A stretch of 64,000 nt of DNA, from assembly GCF_002150765.1 (NCBI RefSeq), contig NZ_MUYM01000136.1, positions 28,096 to 92,095 on the forward strand, in the 5' to 3' direction. The first letter of the stretch is position 1. Each line of letters begins with the position of its first letter. Below, piece by piece: positions 9,547-17,671 of this stretch. This DNA is from Lentzea kentuckyensis (GTDB lineage Bacteria > Actinomycetota > Actinomycetes > Mycobacteriales > Pseudonocardiaceae). The notes under the pieces were generated by a model. That model saw nothing but the letters and a program-made list of their open reading frames with translations, made no database searches and was not told the origin of the DNA. The position numbers and the translations under genes were made by a program.

Positions 9547-9563
9547 CCGTAACGCCGTTACGG
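9547..9563. promoter_or_regulatory. Inverted repeat upstream of the MEDS/HATPase gene
   Basis: CCGTAAC-gcc-GTTACGG is a perfect 7-bp dyad 49 bp before the ATG, in the 222-bp divergent space between the hydrolase and the sensor gene. It may be an operator or a small leader hairpin. I see no other clear element there. Confidence 0.35.
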
Positions 9564-9611
9564 GGAGCAGAATGAGGGCTTGCCTCCGCCACCGACCTCA
9601 CCGGGAAGCCG

Positions 9612-10511
9612 ATGAACTCCGTTGCTCCGTTCGCGCACGAGGCCCTGTTCTACCGGGACGAGGACGACTTCCTCTCCGGTACGACCAGATTCGTGGCGGA
9701 CGGTGTGCACAGAGGCGAGCCCGTGCTGGTCGCTGTGCCGGAGCCGAGCATCGCTCTGCTGCGCGGACGCCTGGGCGGGCAGGCGGACCAGGTGCACTTC
9801 ATCGACATGACCGAGGCCGGCCGCAATCCCGGCCGGATCATCCCCGGCGTGCTGATGGCGTTCAGCGCGAGCGCCCCGCAGAGCCGGGTGCGCATGGTGG
9901 GCGAGCCGGTGTGGCCAGGACGCACCGAACTCGAGTATCCGGCGTGCGTGCAGCACGAGGCGTTGATCAACACGGCGTTCGAGGGGCGCAGCGGCACCTT
10001 GATGTGCACCTACAACGCCGGCTCGCTGCCGGACCACGTGCTGGAGGACGCCCGGCGCACGCACCCGGTCGTGATCGACGGCGCCAAACGGATCGCGAGC
10101 GAGTGGTACACCGACCCGGCCGGCCTGGCCGACATCTACAACGTGCCGTTGCCACCGCCACCGGCGACGGCCGAGGAGCACAACTTCTCCGTCGGCACGC
10201 TCGCGCACATGCGCAAGCTCGTGTCGGCGTACGCGTCGTGGCTGCGCCGTCAGCAGGTCGAGGATCTGGTGCTCGCGGTCAACGAGCTCGCGACGAACAG
10301 CATTCTGCACGCGTCGGGCCGCGGGGTGCTGCGCATGTGGCGTGAGGGCGACACCGCCGTGTGTGAAGTGAGCGACTCGGGCAGGGGGTTTCCGCCGTCG
10401 TTCACCGGCCTGTCCGGCTTCGGAATCGTGATGGTGAACCTGTTGTGTGACCTGGTTCGCACCCACACGAGTCACAGCGGTACCACCGTTCGAGTGTACT
10501 TGGGCCGGTAG
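9612..10511 (+). CDS. MEDS domain / RsbW-like HATPase anti-sigma regulatory protein
   Basis: A 299-residue cytoplasmic regulator. Residues about 8-160 form a MEDS (DcmR-type sensory) domain, as in FAHEALFYRDEDDFLSGTTRFV and YPACVQHEALINTAF. Residues about 185-298 form a HATPase_c_2 kinase domain with the N box NELATNSILHA and G box SDSGRGF, as in RsbW/SpoIIAB anti-sigma factors. Actinomycetes have many such orphan kinases, which control partner-switching stress sigma networks. No sigma factor or anti-anti-sigma gene lies nearby, so the partner is unknown. The ATG at 9612 follows a GGGAAG site. Confidence 0.88.
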   Translation: MNSVAPFAHEALFYRDEDDFLSGTTRFVADGVHRGEPVLVAVPEPSIALLRGRLGGQADQVHFIDMTEAGRNPGRIIPGVLMAFSASAPQSRVRMVGEPVWPGRTELEYPACVQHEALINTAFEGRSGTLMCTYNAGSLPDHVLEDARRTHPVVIDGAKRIASEWYTDPAGLADIYNVPLPPPPATAEEHNFSVGTLAHMRKLVSAYASWLRRQQVEDLVLAVNELATNSILHASGRGVLRMWREGDTAVCEVSDSGRGFPPSFTGLSGFGIVMVNLLCDLVRTHTSHSGTTVRVYLGR

Positions 10512-10572
10512 AGAGTCAGCGCCATCTCATAGAAATGCGTTCGACACGCGAACCTGGTTGCCTGACACACCT

Positions 10573-11871
10573 ATGACAGACCACCTCTCCCCCCTCGACA
10601 TCGCCTTCCTCGCCATGGAGGGCAACAGCAATCCGTTGCACCTCGGCGCGGTCGCGACCTTCGCACCCTCCACTCCGGTGCATCCGGCTCGCATCGCCGC
10701 CGTGCTGTGCGAACGGGCGCAGGAGATTCCGCGCCTGCGCCAGCGCGCCCGCACGTCGTTGCTGGGTGGCGCGCGCTGGGTGGAGGATCCCGGCTTCGCG
10801 CCGGAGGATCACGTCTTCACGCACCACGTGCGCGGCCGGGAACGGTTCGCCACCTTGGTCTCCCACCTCATGGCGCAGCCGCTGGACCTCGCGCGCCCGC
10901 CGTGGGAGCTGCACGTCGTCACCGGCCTCGCGGGAGGCCGGTTCGCCGTCGTCGCCAAGCTGCACCACTCGCTGTGCGACGGCATGAAGGCCGTTGGCCT
11001 GGGGATTCAGCTGTTCGACCCGTCGCGGCTGTCCATTCCGGACGTTCCGCCCCAGCCGGAGAGGTCGATCATCCCGTCGATCCCGTCGCTGCGCGGGATC
11101 AAGGACACCCTCGACATCGCCTCGTCGGTGCTGCTGAACACCCGCCCGCCGACGTTGAACTCGCCGGTGCTCACCTCGTCGACCCGGCCGCGCCGCGTGG
11201 TGATGTCCAGGCTGGATCTCGCGGACGTGCACCGAATCCGGCGCGCACACGGCGGCACGGTGAACGACGTGCTGCTCGCGCTCGTCACGGGTGCGTTGCG
11301 GCACTGGCTGTCCGCGCACGGCAGCGCCGGACCGTCGTCGGTCGTCCGCGCCCTGATCCCGGTTAACCAGCGCTCACGCTCCGGTGACGCGGCGTCGGGC
11401 AACCAGATCTCGGGGTTCCTGGTGGCGCTGCCCGTGGGCGAGCCGGATCCGGTGGACCGACTGCGCGACATCCGCCAGCAGATGGAGTCGGCGAAGGCGG
11501 CCGGACCCGACCGCGGCGCGGGCGCGTTGCCCCGCCTGGCGGACAAGGTGCCGCCACTCGTGCACCGCCTGGCCGCGCCGGTGGCCTCCCGCTGTGCCCC
11601 GTTGCTGTTCGACACGCTGGTCACGTCGGTGCCGCTGCCGTCCGTGCCGCTGTCCCTCGACGGCGCCGCGCTGTGCGAGATGTACCCGGTGGCCCCGGTC
11701 GCGCCCGGCCACGCGGTGGGCGTCGCGCTGTCGGTGTACCGGTCGTCCGTGCACGTCTGCCTGAACACGAACCAGTCGTGGATGTCCGACGCGCAGTGGC
11801 TCGACGGCGTGCTGCGGCGCGAGGTGGCGTCCCTTCAGGACGCGCGCGAGCTGGTGGGTTTGCCGAGGTAG
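10573..11871 (+). CDS. WS/DGAT wax ester synthase/diacylglycerol acyltransferase
   Basis: A 432-residue bifunctional acyltransferase that transfers acyl groups from acyl-CoA to diacylglycerol or fatty alcohols, giving storage lipid. The catalytic motif HHSLCDG (HHxxxDG) lies near residue 137. The N-terminus MTDHLSPLDIAFLAMEG matches the PLSPLDxxFLxxE hallmark, and the C-terminal DUF1298 region includes NQISGFLVALPVGEPDP and a final VCLNTNQSWMSDAQWL. The ATG at 10573 is chosen by this hallmark. The protein is membrane-associated at lipid droplets in relatives. Length is normal. Confidence 0.9.
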   Translation: MTDHLSPLDIAFLAMEGNSNPLHLGAVATFAPSTPVHPARIAAVLCERAQEIPRLRQRARTSLLGGARWVEDPGFAPEDHVFTHHVRGRERFATLVSHLMAQPLDLARPPWELHVVTGLAGGRFAVVAKLHHSLCDGMKAVGLGIQLFDPSRLSIPDVPPQPERSIIPSIPSLRGIKDTLDIASSVLLNTRPPTLNSPVLTSSTRPRRVVMSRLDLADVHRIRRAHGGTVNDVLLALVTGALRHWLSAHGSAGPSSVVRALIPVNQRSRSGDAASGNQISGFLVALPVGEPDPVDRLRDIRQQMESAKAAGPDRGAGALPRLADKVPPLVHRLAAPVASRCAPLLFDTLVTSVPLPSVPLSLDGAALCEMYPVAPVAPGHAVGVALSVYRSSVHVCLNTNQSWMSDAQWLDGVLRREVASLQDARELVGLPR

Positions 11872-11893
11872 AGCCCCGGGAAAACCTGGCGGC

Positions 11894-12559
11894 ATGAGCA
11901 ACACCCTGGTCCTCGACGTCGACGGCACCCTCGTCGACACCAACTACCACCACACGGTGGCGTGGCTGCGCGCTTTCGGCAGCGTCGACGTCACCGTGCC
12001 CGCGTGGCGCGTGCACCGCGCGATCGGCATGGGCGGCGACAAACTGGTGGCCGCCGTCGCCGGCGACAAGGTGGAGCAGGACCACGGCGACGCGCTGCGG
12101 GCCGCGTGGGAACGGTGCTTCGACGAGATCATCGACGAGATCCAGCCGCTGGAGGGCGCGCACCGCCTGGTCCGTGCCGCGACCGAGATGGGCCTGGCCG
12201 TCGTGCTCGCCAGCTCGGGCAAGCGCAAGCACATCGAGCACTACCTCAAGCTGATCGATCCGGGTGACGTCGCGTGGACGTCCTCCGACGACGTCGACGA
12301 CAGCAAACCGGCGCCCGACCTCATCCAGGTAGCGCTGGGCGAGGTGAAGAGCTCCCGCGCGGTCGTGATCGGCGACTCGGTGTGGGACTGCGAGGCCGCC
12401 GGCCGGGCCGGGCTGCCCTCGATCGGGCTGCTGACCGGTGGGTTCAGCGAGGACGAGCTGTTCGACCACGGGGCCTCGGCGGTGTACCCGGACCTCGACT
12501 CGCTGCGGGCCGAGCTGGCCGACCTGCCGTTCGCCGAGGTGAACGAACCCGACGCCTAG
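11894..12559 (+). CDS. HAD-superfamily hydrolase, phosphoglycolate phosphatase/beta-PGM-like
   Basis: A 221-residue HAD phosphatase. Motif I is LDVDGTLVDTN with the nucleophile Asp, motif II is VLASSGK, motif III is the Lys in SKPAPD, and motif IV is VIGDSVWDCEAA. A helical cap lies between motifs I and II. Substrate cannot be told from sequence; small sugar phosphates or phosphoglycolate are usual. The stop overlaps the convergent kinase gene's stop by 4 bp in CTAG. Confidence 0.85.
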   Translation: MSNTLVLDVDGTLVDTNYHHTVAWLRAFGSVDVTVPAWRVHRAIGMGGDKLVAAVAGDKVEQDHGDALRAAWERCFDEIIDEIQPLEGAHRLVRAATEMGLAVVLASSGKRKHIEHYLKLIDPGDVAWTSSDDVDDSKPAPDLIQVALGEVKSSRAVVIGDSVWDCEAAGRAGLPSIGLLTGGFSEDELFDHGASAVYPDLDSLRAELADLPFAEVNEPDA

Positions 12560-13857
12560 GGCTTGGGATCGGGCGCCGGGCGCGCGTCCGACGACTTGGG
12601 CCCCCGATCCTTGCTCTTGCTGGGCTTGACCGGATCCGAGGTCGGCTCCTCCGTGCTCCCCGACGACGTAGGCGACGTCGACGAACCCGGCGTCGCCGTC
12701 CCCGTCGGCACCACGGCCCCTGGCTGCGGCGCACCCGGCGCGTCCGGATCACCCGGCGTCCGCACCACGGTCACCGTGGAAGGCGACACCGTCACCACGT
12801 GGGTCTGCGCGTCCGGCACCACCGGCTGGTCAGCAGCAGGCACCTCGCCCCCGCCGAGGTTCGCCACCGCGACCGCCACCGCCGTCGCGGCCGCCGCGCA
12901 GGCCGCGGTGATCGCCAAACGTTTGCCCCGCCGCGGCCGCGGCACCCCGTCCGCCGCCACTGAGTCCGCCACAACCGCGTCCGCGTCCGGCACCGCCGGG
13001 TCCGCCACCGCCGCGCCGGGTAACAACGCCGGCAACCCCCGGCTCGCCTCGTGCGCGGCCGACAGCGAGCGGGCGCACTGGGCAGCGGTGGGCCGGCGCG
13101 CCGGGTCCATGTCCGTCATCGCGGACAGCAACGACACCCACGCCAACGGCAGGTCGACCGGGATCCGCGGCGCCCGCGCCAACCTGGCCAGCGCCGCCTC
13201 GGCGTCACCGCCGGGGTATTCGGGCCGCCCGGTCAGGCATTCGAGCAGCACCAGGCCGAGCGAGTACACGTCCGCCGCCGGCCCGACGTCACCACCGCGG
13301 ACCTGCTCCGGCGACAGGTAGCCGGCGGTCCCGACCAGGACTCCGGACGTCGTCACCCGCGTCACCTCGGCGACCAGCGCGAGGCCGAAGTCCGCGAGGT
13401 ACGCCTGCTTCTCGGTGTCGTCCAAAAGAATGTTCGACGGCTTGATGTCGCGGTGCACCACGCCCAGCGCGTGCACGTGGTCGAGCACGAACGCGATCTG
13501 ACCGCCGAACCGCGCCACGAACCGGGGCGGCAGCGGCTCGCGCATGCGCTGGCGCAGGGTGCCGCCGGTGATCTCGCGCATCACGAAGTACGGGCGTCGC
13601 GACACGGCCCCGGAGTCGTACACCGGGATGAGGCCTGGGCAGTCCAGCGACGACAGCATGGTCGCCTCGCGCCGCAACCGCAGCTCGTCGTCGGGCAGAC
13701 CGGGGCCCGCGAACACCTTGATCGCCACCGCGGACGTGGTCGAACGGTCGTAGGCCCGATAGACCTCGGCCATGCCACCAGACCCGAGGAGCGTTCCCAC
13801 GACGTAGCGGTCGTCGATCACCGCTCCCGTCAGGTCGCCGTCCCAGGGTGCGCTCAT
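12556..13857 (-). CDS. Eukaryotic-type serine/threonine protein kinase, membrane-anchored
   Basis: A PknB/PknA-class kinase of 433 residues. The glycine loop is GSGGMAEV, the ATP Lys is in VAIKVF, the catalytic loop is HRDIKPSN, and DFGLA is followed by the GTAGYLSPEQ activation segment. The kinase domain covers about residues 15-270. An Ala/Val-rich hydrophobic stretch near 320-340 would be a single transmembrane helix, with a Pro/Ser/Thr-rich extracellular tail that has no PASTA repeats. The ATG at 13857 gives MSAPWDGDLTG. The target is unknown and the flanking genes do not indicate one. Confidence 0.9.
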   Translation of the reverse strand: MSAPWDGDLTGAVIDDRYVVGTLLGSGGMAEVYRAYDRSTTSAVAIKVFAGPGLPDDELRLRREATMLSSLDCPGLIPVYDSGAVSRRPYFVMREITGGTLRQRMREPLPPRFVARFGGQIAFVLDHVHALGVVHRDIKPSNILLDDTEKQAYLADFGLALVAEVTRVTTSGVLVGTAGYLSPEQVRGGDVGPAADVYSLGLVLLECLTGRPEYPGGDAEAALARLARAPRIPVDLPLAWVSLLSAMTDMDPARRPTAAQCARSLSAAHEASRGLPALLPGAAVADPAVPDADAVVADSVAADGVPRPRRGKRLAITAACAAAATAVAVAVANLGGGEVPAADQPVVPDAQTHVVTVSPSTVTVVRTPGDPDAPGAPQPGAVVPTGTATPGSSTSPTSSGSTEEPTSDPVKPSKSKDRGPKSSDARPAPDPKP

Positions 13858-13926
13858 GGGCCTCCGCTCGTTGCGCAGCAACCTAACGGGTCGCGTGGAA
13901 TTCCGGCTACCCGGCCAACCTGAAGA

Positions 13927-15162
13927 TCAAACTACGATAAGCCCGGCTTCGATCTCCCTGACCACCGCCACGTCCCGTTCGAGCTGGTCCGGATCGGTCG
14001 TCGCCAGCACCACGTAACCCAACGACGTCCACAGGTCATCGGTACGCGGCACCCGCGAACCCTCCCGATACGGCAGCACGTCGCGTTGGTAGCTCGGCAG
14101 CAACTCCGCCAGCTCGTCGAACCGCACCGCGTTGCCCAGCTCGCCGGCGGCGGGCGACGACAGGTACACCGACTTCACGTGCTGGTGCCGGGTGTACCGG
14201 CCGACCGAGGTGTCGCCATCCACGCGGTGGCGCACCATCCGGGTGATCTGGCTTTCCCGTGCGCCGAGCATCGACAGTTCCTGCTGCTCGGCACCGGCCA
14301 GCCGCGCGCCGATCTCGATCAGCCGCGGACCCTCCGCCGTGATCATGACCTCCACGTGCGCCGGCCCGTTGCGCACGCCGGTCGCGTCCAGCACCCGGCA
14401 GACGTAGTCGAACAGCACGTCGACCACCGGGTCGTCCGCCGAGACGAACGTGTTGGAGAGGTAGATGCCGAGCCGATCGCCCCGGCACTCCTTGGCGTAA
14501 CGCCAGACCGCGGCCAGGCCGTGCCGGCCGTCGATCGAGTAGGTGTCGACCTCGTACTCGGTGCCGACCGCGAGTTCCTGCACGAGAACCTTGTCGTTGC
14601 GAAGGTTCAGCTTGTTAACGCTGCCGAGAATCCGGTCGAACTTGGCCCGCCAGTCGTCGCCAGGCCGCGCCACGAACACGTCGTCGGTACCGCCACTCTC
14701 CTGCGGCTTCAGCACGATCGGCGAGTTCTCCAGCCCCTCGCGCCGCAGCCACCCGGCCACCTCGTCGGCGTGGTCGGAGCTGATCTGCCGCAGGTGCGGG
14801 ACGTCGGCGGACCGCAGCGCCACGGCCATCTGCCACTTGTCGCGGCGCGCGGACGACAACGTCAGCACGTTCGACCGGCCCGGCACGATGAGTTCGGACA
14901 ACGCCTCGGCGGCCTCGACACCGGTCTCGGTGCCCGGCACGACGGCGATCAGGTCGTGCCCGGCGAGCTTCGCCGCGAGTTCGTCCAGGTCGGACAGGAC
15001 GTGCACCTCGCGGTAGTCGCCGGGGGTCCACGTCTTCGCGAGCCCGGCGGGTGGTTCCGGAGTCGTCAGCACCGCGATCGCCTCGACGCCACGCTCGGCG
15101 AAGGCGGGCGCGATGCCCTTGCCGGCCGAGTACGGATCCACCACGACGATGCTGTCCGCCAC
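13927..15162 (-). CDS. ATP-grasp ligase, L-amino acid ligase-like
   Basis: An ATP-grasp protein of about 411 residues. PIVLKPQESGGTDDVFVA is the glycine-rich lid, and GPAHVEVMITAEGPRLIEIGARLAG is the Mg-ATP-binding core, very like BacD/RizA-type L-amino acid ligases that make dipeptides. A short N-terminal Rossmann part begins SIVVVDPYSAGKG. The start is GTG at 15162 or the adjacent GTG at 15165, after GAGGAG; the longer upstream frame has no ribosome site. A butyrolactone-receptor-like regulator lies just upstream on the same strand, hinting at a small natural-product locus. The substrate is not known. Confidence 0.78.
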   Translation of the reverse strand: MADSIVVVDPYSAGKGIAPAFAERGVEAIAVLTTPEPPAGLAKTWTPGDYREVHVLSDLDELAAKLAGHDLIAVVPGTETGVEAAEALSELIVPGRSNVLTLSSARRDKWQMAVALRSADVPHLRQISSDHADEVAGWLRREGLENSPIVLKPQESGGTDDVFVARPGDDWRAKFDRILGSVNKLNLRNDKVLVQELAVGTEYEVDTYSIDGRHGLAAVWRYAKECRGDRLGIYLSNTFVSADDPVVDVLFDYVCRVLDATGVRNGPAHVEVMITAEGPRLIEIGARLAGAEQQELSMLGARESQITRMVRHRVDGDTSVGRYTRHQHVKSVYLSSPAAGELGNAVRFDELAELLPSYQRDVLPYREGSRVPRTDDLWTSLGYVVLATTDPDQLERDVAVVREIEAGLIVV

Positions 15163-15259
15163 CACTGCTCCTCTAGATCGTAAAGATGTTTGCCGAATGA
15201 GGAGCACAACGACAGAGGCGTGACCAGGCATTCCTGTCTCGATTGGGTCGAGACGACCG

Positions 15260-15880
15260 TCACTCGAAACGCAGCTTCTCGTAGACCGCAGCTGTCACCA
15301 GACAGCCGGAAGACGCTCGCCACAGCCGCGCGAGCCGGCTGCGCAGGTCCGTGCCGCCGCTCAGTGCCTGGGCCACGAACTGCAGCCCGAGCAGCTCCGC
15401 GACGATCTGCTCGGCCGCGTGCCGCACGTTGACGTCGGCCCGCAGCTCACCGCGTTCCTCGGCCAGCGAGAGCAGGTCCCGCACGACCGCGATCCAGCCG
15501 ACGACCTGCGCGGCGGCCACGACGTCGAAGAACACGGCCTCCCGCAACAGCTTCGAGCTCACCCGCACGGTGAGGTCGGTCTCCAGCCTGTGGACGAACT
15601 CGAACGACATCGCGATCAGCGCCTGCACCGGCGACGCCTCGATCGCGAGCTGTTCGTCGCGCAACCGGTGCCAGAGCAGGGACTGCTCCTCGATGATCGC
15701 GACGCCGAGTGCCTCTTTGGACCGAAAATGGCAATACAACGCGCCTTTCGACACGTCCGCTCGGGCGCACACGGCGGTGAGGCTGGATCCGGCGAAACCT
15801 TCACGGTCGAACACCTCGGCCGCGGCCCGCAGCAGTCTCGCTCGTGTTTGCACAGATCTCCCGTGCTTCGCGCCCATCAC
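15260..15880 (-). CDS. TetR-family regulator, gamma-butyrolactone receptor (ScbR/ArpA)-like
   Basis: A 206-residue repressor. The HTH region reads LTAVCARADVSKGALYCHFRSKEAL, followed by GVAIIEEQ. The GALYxHFxSKE...AxxIIEEQ combination is typical of ScbR/ArpA autoregulator receptors, which switch on secondary metabolism when a butyrolactone binds. No AfsA/ScbA synthase gene is in the window. The ATG-ATG start overlaps the stop of the upstream NTF2-like gene, so the two are co-transcribed. A general TetR regulator is the alternative reading. Confidence 0.78.
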   Translation of the reverse strand: MMGAKHGRSVQTRARLLRAAAEVFDREGFAGSSLTAVCARADVSKGALYCHFRSKEALGVAIIEEQSLLWHRLRDEQLAIEASPVQALIAMSFEFVHRLETDLTVRVSSKLLREAVFFDVVAAAQVVGWIAVVRDLLSLAEERGELRADVNVRHAAEQIVAELLGLQFVAQALSGGTDLRSRLARLWRASSGCLVTAAVYEKLRFE

Positions 15881-16284
15881 CCGGTCCGTGCGACGCCGGT
15901 CGCGACGGCCGCGACCAGGGTGTCCTGCATGTGCCAGTACTGCTCGATCTCTCCCAGGTGCACCGAAAGCACCGCGGCGAAACGCGATTCCACCGGGTCA
16001 CCGGTGGCGCGGACCCTCCAGCGCGCCGAGCCGATCACGGCCGCGTCTCCTCCGTCGACGATCACCTGGCGCACCGAGAGCTGCTCCAGGTCGAACGTGG
16101 CGAACAAGGTCAGGAACTGGGACTCGACCTCACGGCGGGTGCGCGGGCCGAGCGTCCACCGGGCGCCGTTCGGTTCGGGCGCCTCCCATTCCACGGTCGG
16201 TGCGCACAACCGCGCGATGCCAGGTGCGTCCTGTGCCGCCAGCCGCGCCAGGAACAGCTGCACCACTTCGACCGTCGAGAACAT
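15877..16284 (-). CDS. NTF2-like (SnoaL-type) protein
   Basis: A small alpha+beta barrel protein of about 135 residues. STVEVVQLFLARLAAQDAPGIARLCAPTVEWEAPEPNG is the typical helix-turn opening of the SnoaL/limonene epoxide hydrolase fold, with a Trp-rich cavity, and ESQFLTLFATFDLEQLSVRQVIVDGG follows. The ATG at 16284 is chosen because AAGGTGG precedes it; an ATG at 16311 is possible. Such proteins are polyketide cyclases, epoxide hydrolases or small stress proteins. Linkage to the receptor-like regulator suggests a metabolite-related role, which is inference. Confidence 0.7.
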   Translation of the reverse strand: MFSTVEVVQLFLARLAAQDAPGIARLCAPTVEWEAPEPNGARWTLGPRTRREVESQFLTLFATFDLEQLSVRQVIVDGGDAAVIGSARWRVRATGDPVESRFAAVLSVHLGEIEQYWHMQDTLVAAVATGVARTG

Positions 16285-16538
16285 TTCTGCCACCTTACTC
16301 AGGCCGGTCATTGCTGCCGCAACGATCACGGTGCAGTCACACTAGCGAGGCGCTCGAAATGTGAGAACACACCCCCCGTTGGACCAGTTGCGTTTACCCC
16401 AAACATCCGATCGGGCGATTCCATCGGTACCTGAACTTTCAACGACCGCCGGTATCACCGCAATGCACGGCACGAACATCCGGACTTTGCGGCAGGGTGG
16501 ATGACGCACCCGCCATCTCACCGAAACGGAGCAGAACC

Positions 16539-16847
16539 GTGCTCAAGGCAGTCCGTGAAGCCCACGAGCACCAGGACACCCCGCCGATTACCGCCTTGAT
16601 TCCACAGGCGCGGCGAGAGCAGGGCCTCACCCAGCGCGAACTCGCGGACCTGTTGTGCGAGATCTCACAAAACGACAGCGTCACCCGTGAAGAAGTGTCG
16701 AGATGGGAACGCGGTAAACGCATTCCCGGGCCCTACTGGCGCTCCTGGATCAGCGCGGCCCTCGACGTGCCGCACGCCGAGATCGACAAGGCCGCGATGC
16801 TGGAACGCGAATGTCGGAGGACGAGGACAGAAGACCACTACCACTAG
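16539..16847 (+). CDS. XRE-family helix-turn-helix DNA-binding protein
   Basis: A 102-residue regulator with a HTH_3 domain at about residues 18-75: IPQARREQGLTQRELADLLCE, a short insert, then EEVSRWERGKRIPGPYW. The start is GTG at 16539 with CGGAG 8 nt upstream; an in-frame GTG at 16497 would add 14 residues but lacks a site. The tail is Arg/His-rich (ECRRTRTEDHYH). A hairpin follows within 7 bp. Its target is unknown; the promoter of the lamin-tail genes downstream is a possibility. Confidence 0.75.
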   Translation: MLKAVREAHEHQDTPPITALIPQARREQGLTQRELADLLCEISQNDSVTREEVSRWERGKRIPGPYWRSWISAALDVPHAEIDKAAMLERECRRTRTEDHYH

Positions 16848-16853
16848 CGGAGC

Positions 16854-16880
16854 GCGGGTAGACGGCAGGGGTCTACCCGC
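16854..16880 (+). terminator. Rho-independent-type hairpin after the XRE gene
   Basis: GCGGGTAGAC and GTCTACCCGC are perfect 10-bp arms around a 7-nt loop, beginning 7 bp after the stop. No U-tract follows, which is common in high-GC actinomycetes. Confidence 0.7.
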
Positions 16881-16892
16881 CCGCGAAAGAAG

Positions 16893-16946
16893 GGAGGGCG
16901 GCACTGCGACACCCCTCCGGGACGGCCGCCGCCAGTGCTGCCCTCC
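16893..16946 (+). other. Second long hairpin in the XRE-LTD interval
   Basis: Arms at 16893-16906 (GGAGGGCGGCACTG) and 16933-16946 (CAGTGCTGCCCTCC) pair over 14 bp with a single G-U wobble. They enclose a 26-nt GC-rich interior that can itself fold. The hairpin lies between two terminator-like hairpins upstream of the secreted LTD protein gene, so it may be part of a leader structure. Confidence 0.55.
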
Positions 16947-16971
16947 CCACAAGTCCCTGGCAGCAAGGACC

Positions 16972-17007
16972 TTTGGCCCCCTGTGCGTCCGCGCACAGGG
17001 GGCCAAA
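16972..17007 (+). terminator. 16-bp perfect hairpin immediately before the LTD gene
   Basis: Arms 16972-16987 and 16992-17007 are exact complements over 16 bp with a TCCG loop. The arm ends only 9 nt before the GTG used by the next gene and occupies the place where its ribosome site would be. It could end upstream transcription or control translation of the LTD protein. Confidence 0.65.
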
Positions 17008-17016
17008 CTGCGTAAC

Positions 17017-17535
17017 GTGGCACCTTTTGGAAACTCCGTCGTAACGCTTCTACTACTCGCCGGTAGCACGTTCGGCAGCACACCGGGGGTTTCCCCGGTG
17101 AAGGTGAACGAGATCACCCTCGGATCCGCCGGATTCGTCGAGCTGCGCAACACCGGCGCCGCGACCTCAGACATCGGAGGATGGTCGGTGCAGTCCTGCG
17201 TCGGCGGTACCGCGCGAATCCTCGCCACCATCCCTCCCAACACCGTCCTACCACCGGGTGAATACTTCGTGATAGTCGGCGCCGCGTTCAGCGGAACGGT
17301 GTCGAACGGTCTCGTCGTCGACAGTGTGGACGGAAGCGGCGTAATCGCCCGGAACCGGCACGGCGCACACACCGACAGCGTGGGCCTGAGCTCGTCCTCA
17401 CCATGCAGGGAGGACGGTCCCGCGACCCCCTGCGACAATTCCTCGCTCGGCCGCGACAGCGACTCGCGCGACACCGATCACAACTCGGCTGACTTCACGT
17501 GCCGAATTCCGTCTCCAGGCGAAACCAATCCCTGA
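17017..17535 (+). CDS. Secreted lamin-tail-domain (LTD) protein
   Basis: A 172-residue exported protein. A hydrophobic stretch at residues 8-20 acts as signal peptide. One LTD beta-sandwich follows: VKVNEITLGSAGFVELRN, then GGWSVQSCVGG, PPGEYFVIVG, and the closing DTDHNSADFTCRIPSPGETNP typical of the family. Four Cys may form two disulfides. The GTG at 17017 is the only plausible start; no ribosome site is visible because a hairpin abuts it, and upstream coding-like frame is Arg-rich shadow. LTD domains occur on secreted nucleases and surface proteins; here the domain stands alone. The function is unknown. Confidence 0.65.
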   Translation: MAPFGNSVVTLLLLAGSTFGSTPGVSPVKVNEITLGSAGFVELRNTGAATSDIGGWSVQSCVGGTARILATIPPNTVLPPGEYFVIVGAAFSGTVSNGLVVDSVDGSGVIARNRHGAHTDSVGLSSSSPCREDGPATPCDNSSLGRDSDSRDTDHNSADFTCRIPSPGETNP

Positions 17536-17671
17536 CGAATCATTAATGGCCCCTTTCGAACCCGAACGAATGCGAGCAAAGTCAGTCCCAGCGGCAAGAC
17601 AGGTCGTTCCCCTCGACCAGTCGGCCGCCACGAGAAATACCCCGAATTCACTTTCTCGAAGGGACAAGACA

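Noticed and set aside
10531..10550. GTTCG-N5-CGAAC dyad before the WS/DGAT gene as a LexA box
   Set aside because: The actinobacterial SOS box has the opposite arrangement (CGAAC-N4-GTTCG), so this is not a LexA site.
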